Positions 1-12,400 are shown, counted from the stretch's first letter. The stretch is 64,000 nt of DNA from Micropterus salmoides (GCF_014851395.1 NW_024041150.1:5446891-5510890), one strand, 5' to 3'. Translations and numbers: made by a program. The notes: generated from the sequence alone by a model not told the origin.

Positions 1-388
1 ATCAACAGCCACATATCTGAATATTATAGAATTTACTGGATGGATTTTACTTACTTATTTTTACTTAACTTATTTATTTTCCTTGTTTGAAATACAGAAA
101 TGTATGAGGTAAAAAAAAAGTGTCTTATTACATTTCTTATTATGTAATTTAATGCTATTCAAAGACAATGTCGGTTGAGCATATGAGAAATTTACTAAGG
201 CGAGACACCACAGTCCAAAATTATGATTTTGCTTCAATCTGTCAATTTTCAGAAGTGATATTGTTGCCATACTTTCATAAAATGTACAAAACAATCTTGA
301 GTAATATATATAATGGTGTATGTCTAATATCCTTGTTTATATTTGGAAAACGAATTAAGCCTATAATTAACATGACTTACTGCTTAGT

Positions 389-419
<31 letters not shown>

Positions 420-750
420 AAGACAAGATCTCTTTTGCAATCCTCTACATTATTTAACTTGCTGTCTACCAACCAATCCAGTCCTTTTTACCTGTTGAAA
501 TACCTTTAAAAGGCAATACAACCCATGTTACGCAGTATTCCACTTGCCAGAAAGTGACTTATTGACTGAAAGGTAGAGTCTGCCTCAAAATGACTTGATT
601 TCATTCAGAATAGTTATATTTGACCGATTATAAAACCGAAATTGCCCCCTTTTTTATTTCATATATAATAACATTATATTTTTTAATGACATACTGACCA
701 CCAAACCAAAAATGTCCCCGGTTTTCGTTTCAGAAATCTGGTCACCTTAG
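1..750. other. AT-rich flank without a gene
   Basis: No gene is supported here. The stretch is AT-rich with a short (TA)n run near 390-413. The last 90 bases or so (about 660-750) resemble the end of a common fish DNA transposon, with a segment around 'gtccccggttttcgtttc' and 'aaatctggtcacc'. The small ORFs have no coding character. Confidence 0.5.
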
Positions 751-1335
751 ACTATATAGTGAGCTCACCCGCCCGCAAAACAAAAACAACACTGTATGAC
801 ACTACTCTGATCATTATTTCAGCGCCGTCAATTACGTCATTACTGTCAAACAATCAGTTAGTGGACTGTTTTTTCTATCAGCACGCAAAGCATGATGGTA
901 TATAGGGCTTGGTTATTGACCATCAGTTGTGCACTATCTTTCAAAATGCATTCTGGGATACATTGAGTGGACTATATAGGATATGATAATTCTCACTATA
1001 CTGTACATTTCGGATAGCCGAAACAAAATGGCGAGCTCACTATAGAGGGTATGCATTGATGTCACTTCCCCTTCCGGAACACACTGCGTTTAGCAAACCG
1101 GGAGTAAAACAAGTGATTATTTGCTTAAATTAAAGGTAGTCAGACTTGACAGTGATCCGTACTCCTTACCAAAGAACGAGTGATCCAGCTCTTTCCCATT
1201 TTAGATGTGTTGTTTGTGTTTTAGCTGATTCAAGCTAACACTGCCACTCTGTGAGCGTAACTGCGTTCTGTGACATCATGCGAACACCTCTATATAGTCC
1301 ACTGTAGTGGGTGATTTCAGCCACAGCCATAAAGT
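751..1335. mobile_element. Composite MITE-like repeat with 'actatatag' motifs
   Basis: The motif 'actatatag' or 'ctatatag' followed by 'tgagctcac', 'tccactgtag' or 'gtggactatatagg' recurs in both orientations at about 751, 970, 1040 and 1290. The right end ('gtagtgggtgatttcagcc') resembles the ends of a widespread fish MITE. Boundaries are approximate and no transposase is visible. I infer nested or rearranged copies of one short inverted-repeat element. Confidence 0.45.
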
Positions 1336-1471
1336 TCTCACTAAAACAAATAAAGTTGGGTCAAAGTTCCATCCAGTTGTGACATCACTTCTTTTTGGAA
1401 CCACTTGCCTTTGATCTTTTGATCCAGGATTCCACGTCAGCATGACATCATTCGTTCATCATCAGTCGCGG

Positions 1472-1480
1472 TATAACTAG
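1472..1480 (+). promoter_or_regulatory. TATA box of the coiled-coil ORF
   Basis: 'tataactag' lies about 80 bases before the ATG at 1555. An initiator-like 'tcattcagtactg' follows about 25 bases downstream, and a CRE-like 'tgacatca' lies about 30 bases upstream. This spacing suits an RNA polymerase II core promoter with a short unspliced leader. Confidence 0.5.
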
Positions 1481-1554
1481 AAGTTAGTTTACACTCAGTC
1501 ATTCAGTACTGTTACAAGATCTCGTTACCTACAGTCGCCAGAAAGCAACCAAAA

Positions 1555-2337
1555 ATGAACAACCACGATCAGGCCATCGTAATCGCGACTCTCGGTCGAA
1601 CCATGCAGACTTTGGAACAACTTTTCCAACAGAAAGAGACGCTCAGGAGAGAAAATGAGGAACTCAGGCGCAGCAAAGAGGAACTCACTCATCAAATTAA
1701 ATGCCTGTGCCTTCAGATTAAGGTCCTACAGAAAGACAATGGGATGCTGCAAACAAAGCTGTTCCACCTCTGCACAGATCAACAGGCTGACATGTGGAGA
1801 AGGAACAAGTCTCTCCAAGAAGAGAACGAGAGGCTGCAGAAAGACAACAGGACCCTGCAAACAAAGCTGTTCAACCTCCACACAGAGCAGATCAATGAGA
1901 TGTTGAGAAGGAACGAGGATCTCCAACAAGAGAACGAGAGGATGCAGAAAACTGACTTTGGCCTAACCAGGGATATCGAGTACTTCGAGGAGTGCAGAAC
2001 AAACAGGTTCACGATTTACGAGGGGTGGTTTGACTGTATGTTCAACTCAGACTCTAATCAGGTGTTGTCTGAGGAGGACGAGCCAGAGACAGACGAGGAA
2101 GAGAGGCTGATGGACCCTTCCAGGCAGAAAGACGGCGTCTGCACCGTGGCGATGGCCGACCCCGGAGAAAGCCTCCAGAAAAAGCCTTCTCAGTGGAAGA
2201 GATTCGTTAAGTTCACTCACGGATCCAGGAAGAAGAAGGAGTCCCACAGTAGTGACGTCAGCCAGGAGCAGGCAGAGACAGAAGAAGAACCCAAACCAGG
2301 ATGTTCCTACATGATTGCTGATGGATGGACAGGTTAG
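1555..2337 (+). CDS. Unrecognised intronless coiled-coil protein, 260 aa
   Basis: I do not recognise this gene. A continuous 260-codon frame begins in a good context (aaaaATGaa). Residues about 15-145 are a heptad-rich, charged coiled coil. Within it, residues 58-93 and 94-129 are a near-perfect tandem duplication of 36 residues (LQKDNxxLQTKLF ... RRNxxLQxENER), matched by 108-bp DNA repeats at 1726-1833 and 1834-1941. Then follow a Cys/aromatic patch (about 140-165), a very acidic stretch (about 173-187) and a basic, Ser-rich tail with QWKRFVKF and RKKK. There is no signal peptide or membrane segment, so it is probably cytoplasmic or nuclear. A TATA box lies upstream and AATAAA signals downstream. 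Full-length coding bias over 780 bases argues against chance. It could be a lineage-specific gene or a retrogene; a chance ORF is unlikely. Confidence 0.65.
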   Translation: MNNHDQAIVIATLGRTMQTLEQLFQQKETLRRENEELRRSKEELTHQIKCLCLQIKVLQKDNGMLQTKLFHLCTDQQADMWRRNKSLQEENERLQKDNRTLQTKLFNLHTEQINEMLRRNEDLQQENERMQKTDFGLTRDIEYFEECRTNRFTIYEGWFDCMFNSDSNQVLSEEDEPETDEEERLMDPSRQKDGVCTVAMADPGESLQKKPSQWKRFVKFTHGSRKKKESHSSDVSQEQAETEEEPKPGCSYMIADGWTG

Positions 2338-2478
2338 GACACCATCAGCCCAGGAAGGGGGCCCCTCTTGTGTGGTCCTTCTCAAGGTTTGCTTCCATTT
2401 CTTTTGAAGATTTGGGGAGTTTTTTCTTGTCCACCTGAGGGAGGGTTGGTGTCCATATCATCTCCGCTGTTCCCCAAA

Positions 2479-2495
2479 AATAAAAATGAATAAAT
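2479..2495 (+). promoter_or_regulatory. Poly(A) signals of the coiled-coil ORF
   Basis: Overlapping AATAAA hexamers lie about 140-155 bases after the stop codon at 2337. They are followed by a GT/T-rich stretch, as expected for a polyadenylation site. Confidence 0.45.
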
Positions 2496-2580
2496 AAACT
2501 GCAAGTCTCGGATTTTCTGTTTCAGGGATTTTCCAAACATTTTATATTGATTTAGTTTGAAAATGTTATATATGAACAAC

Positions 2581-2649
2581 GCCGTCCACCTGCTGCGGGC
2601 CAAGCACGCCGTGTCAGAGGGCACGAAGGACGTGACCATGTAAACCCAC
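2581..2649 (+). pseudogene. Histone H2B C-terminal relic
   Basis: The 'gccgtc...' frame reads AVHLL, then RAKHAVSEGTKDVTM and a stop. This matches the C-terminal helix and tail of histone H2B (family pattern LAKHAVSEGTK), with about four residues lost after LL and the last tail codons degraded (tac to taa). The patch is much more GC-rich than its surroundings. No H2B histone fold remains upstream. It is a non-functional fragment of a histone gene or retrocopy. Confidence 0.7.
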
Positions 2650-2764
2650 CCTAAAATATGCTGCTTTTCTTCATCTTACATTATAATAAACTTTATATCT
2701 GTGGGTTAAAGACTGTTGGTTGGACAAAATGTGACAGTTGATGTTTTAAATTTTATTTACCTTT

Positions 2765-2882
2765 TCGTTTTCATGCTGTTTTTATGATGCTATGTACTAT
2801 TGCTGCTTGTCGTATTTTATGATGTAAGGCGACCTTGAGTGCCATGAAAGGTGCCATAAAATAAAATGTATTATTATTATTA
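2765..2882 (+). mobile_element. 3' tail of an L2/CR1-type LINE or derived SINE
   Basis: The sequence includes 'gtaaggcgaccttgagtg' and 'gaaaggtgccataaaataa' and ends in a short ATT microsatellite. This is the usual 3' end of fish L2-like retroposons. No reverse transcriptase is attached. Confidence 0.6.
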
Positions 2883-2943
2883 AACTGTCAGTTAAGGTAA
2901 AATAAAAGGGAATTAGTTGGCCACAGTCCTTAATTATTTAGAG

Positions 2944-3761
2944 CAGTGGTTCTCAACCTTTTTTGGGCCAGCGCCCCCCTATCCATTATCCAGGTCCCTT
3001 ACCGCCCCAATTTCTGCCTTTTCTGCACTAATATATGGTGGAAATGTCTATAAATTCAGGTGGCAGGTGACAATTCAAAATATATAATTATAATAGAATA
3101 TAATGTAGTGAGGCTCTCAGGCATTCTTATTGCTTTTAAAAAATTTTCTCCTGTAGATCAACTTCTTTAATATTATCCCTGCTGAGTCAACACACATGAT
3201 TAAGTCTTCCCTCCTCTTTTGGCTCGTTTGTGGGGAAGTAACCTCTTTAAATGTGTTTGTGGCCTCTTTTCATCTCAGTAATAAATGAATCTGTTTTAAT
3301 TCAGCTATTGGCTGGACTTTATTAGCTCATCAGTTAATAACTTATCATATCCCACAGAATGACTAACTGTGGCGCAGCTATACACAGCATGCTATAGCCT
3401 GGAAAACCCAGCTGCATTCTAACATTAACACTAACGCTTTTCCCCCAAGAAAGAGAGCCTCAATTTTCCAGAGTTTACACAGTAAACGCCATGTGGGTAA
3501 AATTTTAGAGATGATACTCTGCACCACAAGTAGCTGACGTCCAGTGGCAGTGGACTAAACTGGCAGGTTTTAATGTTGCAGACCACAGTTTTTTGCAAGT
3601 AGTTTAAAGTTTAAACTCGCATTGTTGTGAATCTTAAGTTTAAACTCGCCTTAGAATTTCCAACCAACAAACACCCCCCAAAAGCAGCTCAGCACCCCGT
3701 TTCCAAAATATTGCTTCCAGCGCCCCCCATCGTCCTCGGAAAGCCCCCGTTGAGAAACACT
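2944..3761. mobile_element. Non-autonomous hAT transposon (about 0.8 kb)
   Basis: The left end 'cagtggttctcaacc' and the right end 'gttgagaaacact' are inverted repeats of hAT type, each followed inward by a C-rich 'cagcgcccccc' segment. There is no transposase ORF. Internal sequence (for example near 3060 and 3186) recurs in reverse orientation at about 34020-34260, so the family has at least two copies in this window. Confidence 0.7.
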
Positions 3762-6700
3762 AATTTTAAGTATGCTATGATATTTGCACTGGGTGACATG
3801 ATACTTCACCATAAACACTGTATTTATTATTATCATTATTTATTCTGACTCAGTCCCACATACACCATCCTGCTGCTCACTAGAGCACCACATGTGGATT
3901 AATCCACCGCTGAAAATAGTCCCCAACAAATGTTCTACTTCCTCCTGTTTGTTTGATAGAATCTACAGCGAGCAGCTGTTTTAGGAGATTACTGAGCCTT
4001 TTTAAACATCAAACCTTTTATTGCTGAGGTGTTTTTAAAGATTTACGTCTTTGGGAGGAACCAGTGGGTTTGGGCCACAGACAGGAAGTCAGACAGGACT
4101 GAGAGTCAGACTGACAGGTTTGTTACAATTATTAAGAAACGTAAAGGGAAAAGCACAGTATACACAAGTATAAGGTGTTTGTTGCTTTTATCACCACGTA
4201 TTTGTTATTTGTTAATGTGTCCAACCTGGACGGCACACAGGAAACAAACAGCACTCAGACACCCCAATCAAACAAACAATTTACAAATGATTATTCTGAA
4301 ATTCCCAAAGTCCCATCGGTCCCAAAGTCCGTTAACTTTACTTAAATAGTCCAATGATGAATAAAACCTCATTAAAAGGGAAAAACATAATGTTGTTTCG
4401 CAGTAAAACAGAGAGGTTTCACAGTTTAGGGTTATATTCCTTTGCTGGAGAGTCGCCCACTAGACCGCCTCACCTGTCCGTGCGCTCCATACACCAGTAA
4501 ACAAAAGTCACTTCCCCGCTTTCTTTGAAAACAGGAGTAAAAGGAAGAAATTATAATGATTCCATATTACAACTTGTGTTTACATAATGCTGATACTATG
4601 CACAGCATTTAAATATGTGATGGCAAATTAATAAACATGTTTACTGTCACAACTGCTTACACAAAGTGGTTTGAATCTTTCTGGAAGGCAGCACAGCTCA
4701 TCAACACAAGAGGCTTCCTCCAGTTTGTGTGACATTGAACCGAAAATGGGTCTTAAAGAGTAATCAGTAAGTGTGAGTCCTAGACAAGGACTATGTAAAA
4801 CTATCATCCCCACTGATTATTCGTACGTCACCCTGCCTGCCTTTCAACAATAGGTAATGATATAAACTGTCCACAAGATGGAGCTGTATATTTGATCCAA
4901 GCACTTGCTTGTGAGAGAGGGAAGACCAGCCTGCATAACATCAAGCACATATTCATGTTATTTAGTCACCTGTTTTTATTTTACTCATGAGAAGTCCTCC
5001 CAAATAAGAGAGTGGTTTACTGTACAGTGTAGGATGTCATACTCATGGTGTGAATGGGCTGTTTCTGATCCCAAATAATCAATAAATAAATATTGCCCTA
5101 CCTTAACACTCAAAGTCCAGAGTACACATGCTTTTCTTGGATTACTCCAAATACCACATTTATTACACAGCCAGGATCAATACAAACATGTCACTCAGAT
5201 AGTTACCTGATGTTATCGTGTGCATGGTTACAGTGCATATTTTAACTCCACTGCAGCAATGAAGGAAATATTATAATTGTTTTAATCGTCTTTAAAATGG
5301 ACGCTGGGATTTTATTGGCTGGCTCTCTCTACATTTCTGAACAAACACAGTTGCATGACAGGGCTTTTGTTACGGGACTTGGTGAATGAAAGTGGTTTAT
5401 ATTCTGTTCCTGCTTTATTTATCCTGCATCTGATGGGGATTCCACTTTAGTAGCCATTAATACTATAAACGTAATTTATTAGTAGCCACTTACCATTTTA
5501 CTATTTTGTCATTTAATATTTTACTTTTGGTAATATTATTTATAATCTGCTAATTAGGTAGGGTAACATGAGCGGCCTCTGCTGGGCCCCCTGATCTGTG
5601 ATCATTTTGCCTTCTTTCCACAGCAACATTTGATGCCGAGCAGTTTGTTGAGCTCATTATGTTTCCTGTGAGCTTGATTGTAGCTTCATAAGAGAGCTCT
5701 GTGATGTAGCTTCCTAACCAGCAGTTAGCTTGATTATTTCTTTCTCTGTTTTAGATGTTGGCTGTGTAAATCTTTCTGTTGCACGTGACGCTGGTGGACA
5801 GTCTGTAGTAGCTCAAACATTATCATCAATCAAATAGGGGTACATCCTGGAATAAAGATAATACACAAGACAACAGAGAGGGAAGAAGCACTCGTATATT
5901 ATACTTTTAATATAATTTTCTCGTGAGTGAGGATATCGGCCTGATAAATCAGATCTATAATGAGTAAAAAGTACAATATTTCCCTCTGAGGTTTACTGGA
6001 GTAAAAGAATTAAGTAGCAGAAAAGGGAAATACTCAAGTAAAGTACAAGAATCTCAAAAATGTATTTAATTACTGTACTTGTGTAAATGTATTAGTTGTC
6101 GTGTCGGCTGATACTGTATTATTTCAGCTGATTCCGAGTGAAACGACGTGATTTCTTCCTACAAACTCGTATCACAGGTTTAATAAAAAATCTACAAAAG
6201 AATGTTGAGTACTTTCTCGGCGCCTCTCACTTCAGTATCCCTCCACACTTTCTCTTTCTGTCACACATGTCAGACCCCCCTCTTCCACCTCCTCGCAGCT
6301 CTAAGACAATCCTCGGAAATGACCCCCACCCATCCAGCCCCCAGTGGAAAAGTCCCCGGCTCTCTCAGCCTGGACAGGAACCGTCACTCTGCCTTCCTCT
6401 TTCTCCTTTAGGTCACTTTAATTCACTTTAATCCGCTTCAATGTTGTGACTAAACCAACAAACGACACGAGACAATGTGAGAGAGAAAAGGTGGCAGAGT
6501 GAGACGTCTTTCCACGACTGAGACGTAATCTCACGGCCAAAAAACACATTTCCAAACCATTAGTCCAACAGTCACCTGCAGCCTGTCCTCTCTTTTTTAT
6601 TCAGTGACTTTTATTTGAAGAAAAGTTGCTTCTAAACTTGTGAGGCCCCACAATTCTCAACACCTACCCATTATCCTGAATCTATTTCTAACTTTAAAGC

Positions 6701-7289
6701 CAGACATTAGTTCGATTTACATCCAAATGCGGCGCCAATTTTTTTCCAGAAACTGTTGGTCTCCCCCCACTGCTGCTGTGTGAACACAAGCTCATTGGCT
6801 GATGGGGAGAAACTGCTGGTGGAGCTGATTCTCCAGTTGCTGAAAATGAAGAAAACACAATGAGAAAAAGTCTTTAAAAGAGCTCCAGTCAAAGCTCTAT
6901 CGATGGAAAACCATGTGAGGAAGGTTACAGCCTCCTCATCGCTCCACACACAGCTGATGCTTTTAGTTGCAAAACTATCCTCTTGATCAGATAAATGAAA
7001 TAAATGTAAACAACAAATTCTTTAGAAAATATCACTTAAATCAATGTTTCAGCTTCATATCTCTGACAAAAGTCACATCTTGCTGTATTGTTTTCCTATT
7101 TTAATGCTGCTTTTTTTCTTTTATTCCATAAACTCTTCTCTCTTATCCCCCGTGCATCCACCACAATTCTCTCAATGTGTGCTCAATTAATCAATGAATT
7201 ACACTTTTAATTTCTGCCTTACTTAAAGTTAACTTTTACATCAAAGTTTGTGGCTTCAGTTCATCGACTAAATCCTTTCGTTTTCATTC
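3762..7289. other. Intergenic stretch without a supported gene
   Basis: No gene is supported. About 3965-4120 is a member of a dispersed repeat also seen near 20690-20890 and 41870-41955 ('cacagacaggaagtcag' and 'gactgacaggtttg'). The rest is AT-rich single-copy-looking sequence with short, non-coding-like ORFs. The 6140-6430 ORFs on the plus strand lack splice, start or domain support. Confidence 0.5.
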
Positions 7290-7860
7290 CAGTATGTGTC
7301 TGTGTCGTAGAAGTGGACACCGCGACATCACCCATCGGTTTGTGGACTACCGTTTTGAAGCCTGTTTGGCGTTTTGACCGTTGCAGTTTTGGTTTTTTTA
7401 CAGCCACACGAGACGGTGGCTAGCTAGCTTGGTTAGCAAAGGCACATTCGTAATTCACATTAACTGTGATATTAACCGGGATGCAAATTTTGGCTACACA
7501 GGCCAAAAACTAAATGTGCTTATCAGAAAAAATGAACAGCCAACTCCTTAGAGTGTCTTTTACTACAACCGAATGCTGAACAAACCTAAATCCTCCCCTG
7601 CTTCCTGGTCTCTGTTCCTCTAAATGGGACCATAATTTACTAAATGAACATCACGCTGTGTTGAAGAAGACTTGAAACTAGTGACTGAGACCAGAAACTC
7701 ATCAGGAAAGTGTTTACTGAGGGAATAAATCAGCTGACAAGTAGAAACATTTTCTCAGAGGCTTCTATAAAATCACACTTCTCTCTGCAGCCGGTGGAGT
7801 CGCCCCCTGCTGGCTGCTGGAGAGGACGCAGGTTTGAGGCTTCACTTTTCAGACCCGGAG
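7290..7860 (+). repeat. Dispersed repeat family R1, copy 1
   Basis: This region ('ggctagctagcttggttagc', 'cctgcttcctggtctctg', 'acttgaaactag') is shared with 28715-28920, 30855-31275 and, inverted, 47729-48300. It ends with 'gtcgccccctgctggctg', also present in the inverted copy. It is a mobile element of unknown class with no transposase or RT visible. Confidence 0.65.
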
Positions 7861-8489
7861 GTGGTTGTAATTCTCTGAAATATAAATATCAACAGCTCCT
7901 CTTCGTGGTTTTGTCTCTTCGATCCACTGTAATGCTGATTTTATAGCAAGCATTTTCTTAGTTGGAGTCACTTCTTGTTCTCAAATCTAAGTGATGTTGA
8001 GGTGTGATTTTTATTCCTTAGAAATCTACCTTTTGTTTTTAAGTAGATTGGATTCAACTTTACTGTCATTGCACAAAGTACTGAGACATCAAAACTGTAG
8101 GTAGTGGTATTATATAAATAAACAACAGAGATGGATACACTAAGATATATACAGGATAACACACGTGCAGCAGTTATAGGAGGAGAAATGATAATGATGA
8201 TGAAGTACAGCAGCGCACACACAGAGAAAGGAAGGAGGTCATTTCTCCTGCAGGTCAGCGGTTTCCTCTGTTCTTATTACTTCCACAGGAAAAGGCTGAA
8301 GACAGAAGGAGAGGGAGAAACGGTAAAGGAGTGTAGGGGTGGTTACCTGACGTGCACAGACTTGTGGGGAAAAGAAAAGTGGAGAGAGAAAGAGAAGTGA
8401 AACCTCGTTTACACTCTCTCCTCTGAACTGTCTGCTGAAAGACATAAAACTGTGACAGTGTCAGAAAGACGTCTCCGGTTTAGACCTCT

Positions 8490-8720
8490 TTTATCGTGTT
8501 GTGACTGTTCATTCATTGCTATTTAATTTTGTTAATATTTATTAATTTAATAAAAAGGAAGTTTTTCCTTGCCTCTGTCACCTAGTGCTGCTCTTGGTGG
8601 GAATTGTTGGGCTTCTGTAAATAACATCATGGTCTAGACCTGCTCTTTTATAACAAGCGCTGAGAGATAACTGTTGTTGTGATTTGGCACTATATAAATA
8701 AAATTTTATTGAAATTGAAT
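8490..8720 (+). mobile_element. 3' end of a Rex1-like LINE
   Basis: The segment 'aggaagtttttccttgcc' through 'ggcactatataaataaaa' followed by a TTGAAATTGAATT tail is the typical 3' UTR and short terminal repeat of a fish non-LTR retrotransposon, probably Rex1-like. It is 5'-truncated, as most LINE insertions are. Confidence 0.6.
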
Positions 8721-9107
8721 TTTAACAAGGAAAACTCTTTATTGATGAAAAAAATGGAAGTGGTGGACAATATTTACTCTGTAGTTAAGTACAACCTTTA
8801 GGTACTTCGTTAGAGTATTTACATTTTCTGTTACTTCATACGTCTCAGATCATAGACAGAAAAGTAAAATACATAAAATACTAAATGTCGCAGACTCGGG
8901 GTGAAAAATTGTGTATTTAAAGGAATAAAATGTTTCGGAAAGTTAAGATGAAAACACTCTTAAATACATACAGTATAATGAGTACTTTTACTTTTGGTAC
9001 TATTTCAGACATGATGTGATATCTGATCAAGTCAGAACTACCAGCAGAGGAAAAAGGAGGTGTGGCCTCCTCCCTCCTCCTCTTCCCTCCTCTCTCTCCT
9101 CCAGCTG

Positions 9108-9114
9108 TTTAAAA
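9108..9114 (+). promoter_or_regulatory. TATA-like box of mmrn2
   Basis: 'tttaaaa' stands 34 bases before the ATG at 9148, downstream of a long CT-rich tract (about 9060-9104). If it is used, the 5' UTR would be only a few bases and the second ATG at 9166 (gacATGg, a strong context) might be preferred. Confidence 0.35.
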
Positions 9115-9147
9115 GCTGCTGGTGGTCGTGCGAGCCTCCACTCAGTG

Positions 9148-9404
9148 ATGTGGACGGGAGCAGACATGGCAGCCGTGGGAGAACTGGTGCTGGTACTGGG
9201 CTTACTGGTGAGCGCTCGCTGTGAGGTGAGAGCACGAGACCCCGAGGTGGAGGAGGAGGAGGAGGAGCTGGGAGGAAGAGCAGCAGCACATGGAGGAGGA
9301 GGAGGAGGAGGAGCAGCGTTCCCCCCTCACCTCGAGAGGTTCCACCCCGGGCCGACAGAGACCCCCCCACTGCGAGAGAGAGGGAGCTACCCAGCCCGAT
9401 CCGG
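9148..9404 (+). CDS. mmrn2: mmrn2 exon 1: signal peptide and low-complexity N-terminus
   Basis: The exon encodes MWTGADMAAVGELVLVLGLL, a hydrophobic signal peptide probably cleaved after SARC. A run of Glu, then an Ala/His turn and a run of seven Gly follow, both built from GAG/GGA triplets. Donor GTGAGT at 9405; the exon ends with two bases of a Gly codon. An in-frame second ATG at 9166 has the better Kozak context and also leaves a signal peptide. Confidence 0.8.
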
Positions 9405-12400
9405 GTGAGTCCAGATCCTGAACTCAAGCTTCACTTACCACTTATTTCCTCTGCTTTCGACCGCGTTCACTGAAGAATGAAGCTGCAAAGATGAGTCAGT
9501 TAATCCATCATCAATTTTTCTCAACTATTTTAATCATTGTTGACTAATCATTAAAGGCAGATATTATAGATATTAATTCCTCCAGCTTCTTAATGACCCA
9601 CACAGTCTTTGTGAGCGTTGATTGAGAAAATAATCAGCAGATCAACAGAGCGTGAAAAGAAATTTTCAGTCACATATATATTAATCATATATCCTTTGAC
9701 ACGGTTCTGATTTTTGCAAATTTTACCAAATATGACTTTGCACATTCCTGTGAGTAATAGCTTTATACTCGCCAAGTTAATATCTGGGAGCCAGTGGCAT
9801 AGTATCTCCATTTTACTACTATACTTTTTACTACACTACATATATTTGACATTTGCAGTTACTTTCTGGATAAAAATAAAAAACATGATAAGCTGATAAA
9901 GTCTCCTCCTCTAAAACTCCTCACATGGATTCATCTAAATAACCGTTGGAGGCCCAAAAAAGGTCAAATGATCCAAACATCTCACTAAAAATCAAAGATT
10001 AGAGAAAATTCCAAAAACTGAAAACAGATTTGTTTATCAGAACTCTGTTTCTTCTTCTTTCCTCTCACATTAATCACCTCACGACCCCTCAGATTTGTCT
10101 GGTGACCCTTTGGAGGGTCCTGACCCCGAGGTTGGGAACCACTGGCCTAAGCTTGCTAACTGTGTATAAAATAGTTTGGTGTCTCTGTTGTGGGATGTTA
10201 CATAACGCTTATGTTTTTAGGTGAGCTAATGTTGTGATGGCTAGCTTCTCTTGACTTCGCAGTTCAGTCTGGGGCTCACGTTTTTACACACAGATGTTTG
10301 CATTTTATACGCTTCATGGGACCTAAAACATTCCCTGACCCTGAACGCAAACCTGATTCTCTAACTTTAATCTTAAAATCAGGTGTGAACCATCAAAGAC
10401 GGCTGAAGAAGTGAGCGCCCTATACAAACACACACCAGTCACGCCTGATGCATGTGGAAGTAGCGAGCAGGGAGCGTTTCAGTGTTTTGACTGCCAGCAT
10501 GCGTAAAAGAAGGCCGGTACCTCCCAGGCTGCTGCCACGCAACCCAGACACCAGACATTCGTTTTATGAGTCTCTCCTCCAGGTGTTAGACCGAGCCGAT
10601 CCTCACACGTTTCACACTGCGCAGAAAACAATCTTTAACTGCAGTTTATTATTTCATGTCTCCACTGAAGATGAAATCTGTGTCTGTCCGTCCATCTGGC
10701 CATCACTGTGGCACTGACTGAAACACCAACAAATACCAACTCACTCGTTATCTTCATCTTTTCAGTTCCACCAGGTTTAATCAAGTGAGGAAAATGTTTT
10801 CATCAACAAGTAATCTGTCATTGTAGGCAGCGTCTGAAAAAGCTCATTTAGGCATCAATAGTGTTGTTGTTCAGCGTTCAGTATATTTACAGTATAAGGA
10901 CACGACACTCCACCAATCAGTTCAAAAATATAAATATATGTAAAATATAAAAATAAAGTAAAAAATAAAATAAATATATGTAAAATATAAATAAATAAAA
11001 AAATAAATAAAATATAAAAAGTAAATAATAATAATAAATATGTAAAATATATAAAATAATAATTATAATAACAATAATAATAATAATAATAATAAAATTA
11101 TATATAAAATGTAAAAATAAAGTAAAAATAAATATTAAAATAAAAATAAGTAAAACAGTAAACGTGTGTGTATTGTGAATTCAATTCATATGATTCATCA
11201 AATGAATAAAATAAAATAAATAAAACAGTAAATGTGTGTGTGTTTGTGTGTGTGTGTGTTAAAAATAAAAATATTAAAAATTTAAATAAAATGAACAAAT
11301 AAAACATTAACTGTGTGTGTCTGTATATTAATAGATAAAACAATTACAACTTTTTTAAACTAAACTAAAAAATCTTTATTTATATTGAAAATGTTAAAGT
11401 ATCCTATCCAATCACTAACAACCAGGTATTTTAAAGGTACCAACAGACGACAAGAAACACAAATCTAGAGTTTAAACCAGGATGTGCAATATTTAGAAAT
11501 AAGCCAGACTCTATTTTTAAAAGTAGAGGTACCAAAGTATTTGGGCCACGCTTGAACTGTTGGACGGACTGTGATGGTTCATGTTCTCCTCAGGATGAAC
11601 TGCAACAAAGAATCTAGACCTGCTGAAAAAGTGCAATGAGATTCTGTTCTGGCGACTAAAAGACTTGTTCGACCGTGCGCCCTCCCTGCGCATCCAAAAA
11701 CCTGTTGATATCCAAGCCTTTCAAAATAAAAGTAGGCGTGTTTCTCTTCCAGGTCAGAAACATGGCCTTTTCTTTTGTGCACGCCTCGGCCTTGCAAACT
11801 GTTGGTTTGTTTGTTTACAACGCAGAGCTGACTGTAAACAGGCAAGAGGCCAGAGGTGATCTGATCTGCAGCATGTTGAGAGTTGGACGCTTGTTTTAGC
11901 CGCGAGACGTGCGACGCTGACCGACAGACTAAATAAGAGGATTAAATGTCTCGGGTGACATTTTTTTGGAGCGCGCTCATACAGGAACCCTCATTATTCT
12001 GACCCACATACGTACATTATACCACAGCACTCGTCCAAAGATTGCTTGATAAAAAGATCCCTGAGGACTGTTAACAAAACAACCCTCCCTTAGCTGAAAG
12101 ACCCCCCCACCACCACCTCCACGCCGCCGCCCCCACTTTAAACGCTGCTTTAATGACCTCGTTTACAAACGGAGCTCTTTGTGCTGCGAGTCGGTGCTGT
12201 TGCTGTAATGGAGAGCAGCTTTCAGGGTTGCTGTTTCTTTTAGCTTCAGCGTTATCTTTGGATTGTTGATTGGTCGGGGGGGGGTGCTTATACTCGCTTC
12301 AGAGGTCAGAGGTCAACAGGTAGTTAAGCGCTGATGAAGTGGAGGTGAAGAAGCTTGTTGTTTGGCTGTAAGAGGAGAACATCTAAAGTTTCAGAGGAAC

